From Marinobacter adhaerens HP15 (GTDB lineage: Bacteria > Pseudomonadota > Gammaproteobacteria > Pseudomonadales > Oleiphilaceae), in contig NC_017506.1 of assembly GCF_000166295.1 (NCBI RefSeq), positions 2,294,001 to 2,358,000 of the forward strand: a stretch of DNA of 64,000 nt. The letters are read 5' to 3'. The position numbers and the translations under genes were made by a program. Shown here one piece after another: positions 61,702 to 64,000 of the stretch; the first letter of the stretch is position 1; the number at the start of each line of letters is the position of its first letter. Below the pieces are notes generated by a model that did not search any database, was not told the DNA's origin, and saw only the letters and a list, made by a program, of their open reading frames with translations.

Positions 61702-62553
61702 ATGAACCATCTGTTTGTAGACAACCTGACCGTTATCGATTTTGCCTACCTGGACCCGACCCGTGGGCTGGTGGGTGAAAGCTGGATTGCGGATGTGGTG
61801 CTTGGCGGGGAGCTGGACGAACAGGGCATGGTGTTCGACTTCAGTAACGTAAAACGCACCATCAAGCGGGTGATCGATGAGCGTGTTGACCATCGCCTGG
61901 TGATTCCCCGCGGCTACCAGGGGCTCTCCTGGAGTGAGGAGCAGCCAGACACTTTTACCTGGGCACTCACGGACGGCAGCCAGATCATTCACCGCTCACC
62001 GGACGAGGCCATTGTCTGGTTGTCCGCCGATCGGGTTGTGCCCTCGGCCGTGGCCTCTTTGCTGGAACAGGAAATAAAGGCCGTGCTTCCGGCCAACGTG
62101 ATTTCCGTGGAGATCAATCTCCGGGAAGAGGAGATCGATGGTGCCTACTACCACTATGTCCACGGCCTTAAGAAACACCTGGGCAACTGCCAGCGCATCG
62201 CCCACGGCCATCGATCACCGATTCGTATCGACCGGAACGGCCACCGCGATTACGATCTGGAGCGCAGCTGGGCCAAGCTCTGGCGGGATATCTACGTGGG
62301 GTCCGAGGGGGATGTGGTGCGTCGCCATGTGGGCGAAGACGGCGTTCGCTATGTGACCTTCGAATACGAGGCCAACCAGGGCGAGTTTGCACTGACCCTG
62401 CCAGAGGAGCGCGTGTACATGCTGGATACCGACACCACGGTGGAGCTCATTGCCGCCCACATGGCCGACAAGCTCAAGGTGGAGTTCGCGACAGACACCA
62501 TCCGGGTGAAGGCTTATGAGGGTGTTGGGAAGGGTGCCATTGCCGAGCGCTGA
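61702..62553 (+). CDS. 6-carboxytetrahydropterin synthase-like protein, two fused PTPS domains
   Basis: 283 residues, about twice the length of QueD. The first half has VVLGGELDEQGMVFDFSNVKRTIKRVID with a DHR segment; the second half has HGLKKHLGNCQRIAHGHRSPI, the zinc His-x-His part, and an EYEANQGEFALTLP ending. It looks like two T-fold (PTPS/QueD) units in one chain in which the metal site and catalytic parts are shared out. Related proteins take part in pterin or queuosine precursor synthesis; activity here unproven. Start ATG at 61702 (a preceding TTG is less likely). Confidence 0.85.
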   Translation: MNHLFVDNLTVIDFAYLDPTRGLVGESWIADVVLGGELDEQGMVFDFSNVKRTIKRVIDERVDHRLVIPRGYQGLSWSEEQPDTFTWALTDGSQIIHRSPDEAIVWLSADRVVPSAVASLLEQEIKAVLPANVISVEINLREEEIDGAYYHYVHGLKKHLGNCQRIAHGHRSPIRIDRNGHRDYDLERSWAKLWRDIYVGSEGDVVRRHVGEDGVRYVTFEYEANQGEFALTLPEERVYMLDTDTTVELIAAHMADKLKVEFATDTIRVKAYEGVGKGAIAER

Positions 62554-62561
62554 ATAAATCC

Positions 62562-62590
62562 GGGGTCAGATGGAAATTTCATTTGACCCC
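62562..62590. repeat. Small palindrome, REP-like
   Basis: GGGGTCAGATG (62562-62572) pairs with CATTTGACCCC (62580-62590), 11 bp with one G-T pair, loop of 7. Short GGGGTCA palindromes of this kind recur between genes in many gammaproteobacteria, often linked to RAYT transposases; only one copy is seen in this window. Confidence 0.55.
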
Positions 62591-62618
62591 ATTGTTGTCT
62601 GACCCGACATTCAGACAC

Positions 62619-62647
62619 AAAAAAACCGCCAGAAGGCGGTTTTTTTG
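62619..62647. terminator. Bidirectional terminator between QueD-like gene and tRNA-Glu
   Basis: A-run, ACCGCC, AGAA loop, GGCGGT, T-run. Confidence 0.9.
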
Positions 62648-62682
62648 ATGGCTTCCCGGTGGACTAAACCGTCAAGCCGTAT

Positions 62683-62758
62683 TGGCGTCCCCTAGGGGGT
62701 TCGAACCCCTGTTGCCGCCGTGAAAGGGCGGAGTCCTAGGCCACTAGACGAAGGGGAC
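62683..62758 (-). tRNA. tRNA-Glu (anticodon UUC)
   Basis: 76 nt, acceptor GTCCCCT with an AGGGGAC partner, anticodon UUC, encoded CCA. 7 nt after tRNA-Ala. Confidence 0.96.
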
Positions 62759-62765
62759 TAGAAAT

Positions 62766-62841
62766 TGGTGGAGCCAGGCGGGATCGAACCGCCGACCTCA
62801 ACACTGCCAGTGTTGCGCTCTCCCAGCTGAGCTATGGCCCC
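62766..62841 (-). tRNA. tRNA-Ala (anticodon GGC)
   Basis: 76 nt, acceptor with the G3-U70 alanine identity pair region (GGGGCCA / TGGCTCC), anticodon loop CTGGCAG giving GGC, encoded CCA. First of the pair. Confidence 0.96.
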
Positions 62842-62854
62842 TCAACGGCTGCGT

Positions 62855-62883
62855 ATATTAAGGATCCGCCCTGTGGGCGTCAA
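62855..62883 (-). promoter_or_regulatory. Promoter of the tRNA-Ala/tRNA-Glu operon
   Basis: TTGACG (62883-62878), 17-bp spacer, TAATAT (62860-62855); transcription should start near 62848. Hexamers and spacing are identical to the promoter at 8233-8261. Confidence 0.78.
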
Positions 62884-62954
62884 CCTCTGAAACACACTTT
62901 TTTTCAGTTTTCTGAACATCCCTGTTCAAGCCGTTTATTAATTCACCAAAGCGG

Positions 62955-64000
62955 TTAATGAATACCCAGAGCCGCGTACTCCTTTTCCACCTTCTTGGTT
63001 TCCTTCTTGGAGAATCCACCCATCACTTCCAGGGCATGCCGAAGCCTTGAACGGGTCATGTCCGGGCCCAGCAGCGCCATGGAATCCATGACAGACCAGG
63101 AATTCGGGGTGCCAGCAACCGCCACAAAAATGGAGAACATGAAGTCACCCATCTTCAGGTCCATGGCTTTGGCCAACGCCTTGATATCCGCGAAGATGGT
63201 CTCCTTGCTCCAGTGTCGCTGCGCTTCAAGCTTCCAGAGCGTGAACTGAAGAACCCGCTTGATCTGGGCTTCCTCCAGCTTGTTGTGGACAAAGTCTTCC
63301 GGCCTCAGGTTGAGCATGCCGGAGAACATGAACTGGGCCATGGGCGCCACATCCGAAAACACCTCTGCCCTGCCCTTGATGTGGGGCACCAGAGCACGCA
63401 GGGCATCCTCATTGAACCACCACTGGCGCATGCGCTCCATGAACTGCTCTTCAGTCAGCTCTTCGCGCAGCCACTGGCCGTTCAGCCAGCGGAGCTTCTC
63501 CACGTCAAACACCGGGCCACCAAGGGAAACTCGCTGGATGTCGAAGTTCTCGATCATCTCGTCCAGGGTGAACTTTTCCCGCTCGTCCGGCATGGACCAG
63601 CCCATGCGCCCCAGGTAGTTGGTGACGGCCTCCGGCAGAAAGCCCATGCGCTCATAGAAATTGATGCTGGTCGGGTTCTTGCGTTTGGACAGCTTGCTCT
63701 TGTCCGGGTTGCGCAGCAGCGGAAGGTGACACAGCACCGGCATATCCCAGCCAAAATACTGGTACAGCAGCTTGTGCTTGGGCGCCGAGTTGATCCACTC
63801 CTCACCGCGCAGAACGTGGGTGATTTCCATCAGGTGATCATCAACCACATTCGCGAGGTGATAAGTGGGCATGCCATCGGACTTGAGCAGAATCTGGCAG
63901 TCCACCTGAGCCCAGTCGATCTCAATGGTGCCCCGAAGCATGTCGTCGATCTCGCAGACGCCCTCATCGGGCACTTTCATACGAATCACGTATGGTTCAC
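62955..64000 (-). CDS. gltX: Glutamyl-tRNA synthetase, C-terminal part, cut by window edge
   Basis: About 348 residues; the N-terminus with HIGH lies outside. The KMSKS-type motif is [10 protein letters not shown], preceded by [30 protein letters not shown] and QYFGWDMP, clear GluRS features. Attaches glutamate to tRNA-Glu, whose gene lies just downstream. The alpha-helical anticodon-binding domain is complete to the stop at 62955. It is followed by the tRNA-Ala/Glu pair on the same strand. Confidence 0.95.
   Translation of the reverse strand, partial: EPYVIRMKVPDEGVCEIDDMLRGTIEIDWAQVDCQILLKSDGMPTYHLANVVDDHLMEITHVLRGEEWINSAPKHKLLYQYFGWDMPVLCHLPLLRNPDKSKLSKRKNPTSINFYERMGFLPEAVTNYLGRMGWSMPDEREKFTLDEMIENFDIQRVSLGGPVFDVEKLRWLNGQWLREELTEEQFMERMRQWWFNEDALRALVPHIKGRAEVFSDVAPMAQFMFSGMLNLRPEDFVHNKLEEAQIKRVLQFTLWKLEAQRHWSKETIFADIKALAKAMDLKMGDFMFSIFVAVAGTPNSWSVMDSMALLGPDMTRSRLRHALEVMGGFSKKETKKVEKEYAALGIH

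Overview
The window reads as a stretch of ordinary chromosome from a gammaproteobacterium. Gene content and order (tRNA cluster-tig-clpP-clpX-lon-hupB-ppiD; yceD-rpmF-plsX-fabD-fabG-acpP-fabF-pabC-mltG-tmk; ppsA/ppsR divergent; a QueD-like tandem protein near tRNA-Glu/tRNA-Ala and gltX) and the moderately high G+C best fit Marinobacter or a close relative. That assignment is an inference from family resemblance, not a database match. I see no prophage, insertion sequence, CRISPR array or plasmid module.

Layout. 1-8192 (minus): proteostasis block, with trigger factor, ClpP, ClpX, Lon, HU-beta and the N-terminal part of PpiD, preceded by a Pro-Arg-His-Leu tRNA operon. 8427-16124: folD, malate synthase G, cysS-glnS (minus) and ppiB-lpxH (plus). 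16164-20361 (minus): a four-gene general amino-acid ABC transporter with a sigma-54-like promoter and a stem-loop after the binding-protein gene. 20623-31408: a lysozyme-like lipoprotein, a thioesterase, a membrane/PQQ-dehydrogenase fusion, fpr with a divergent LysR gene that is frameshifted, miaE, acnB behind a long stem-loop, a TSUP permease and putP. 31712-40563 (minus): an AraC regulator, then the fatty-acid/lipid block tmk to yceD, in which fabF carries a one-base deletion. 40702-44100: maf, sppA, a HAD phosphatase and rluC. 44133-47929: rne behind a leader of about 530 nt. 47933-54801: UPF0149 protein, rnm, YciI, an SH3-PilZ pair, rraA, ppsA and ppsR. 54903-62553: M16C peptidase, a two-helix membrane protein, a PEGA-MORN membrane protein, a membrane-anchored receiver protein, a MocA-like nucleotidyltransferase without a normal start codon, and a tandem QueD-like protein. 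62683-64000: tRNA-Glu, tRNA-Ala and the C-terminal part of gltX.

How the parts work together. The first block covers folding of nascent chains (tig), regulated proteolysis (ClpXP, Lon), nucleoid structure (HupB) and periplasmic folding (PpiD). The fab block supplies acyl-ACP synthesis and phospholipid initiation, and is driven by a near-consensus promoter lying so close to yceD that the first mRNA would be almost leaderless. acnB, glcB and ppsA/ppsR are central carbon functions (TCA, glyoxylate, gluconeogenesis). rne, rnm, rraA and rluC are RNA metabolism genes clustered within about 10 kb.

The least explained part is 57927-60964: a small two-helix protein, a signal-anchored PEGA plus eight-MORN protein, and a canonical receiver domain joined to a coiled coil and a C-terminal membrane anchor. 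Three genes (LysR, fabF, MocA-like) carry lesions that look like single-base indels; whether these are real mutations or sequencing errors cannot be told from the sequence alone.
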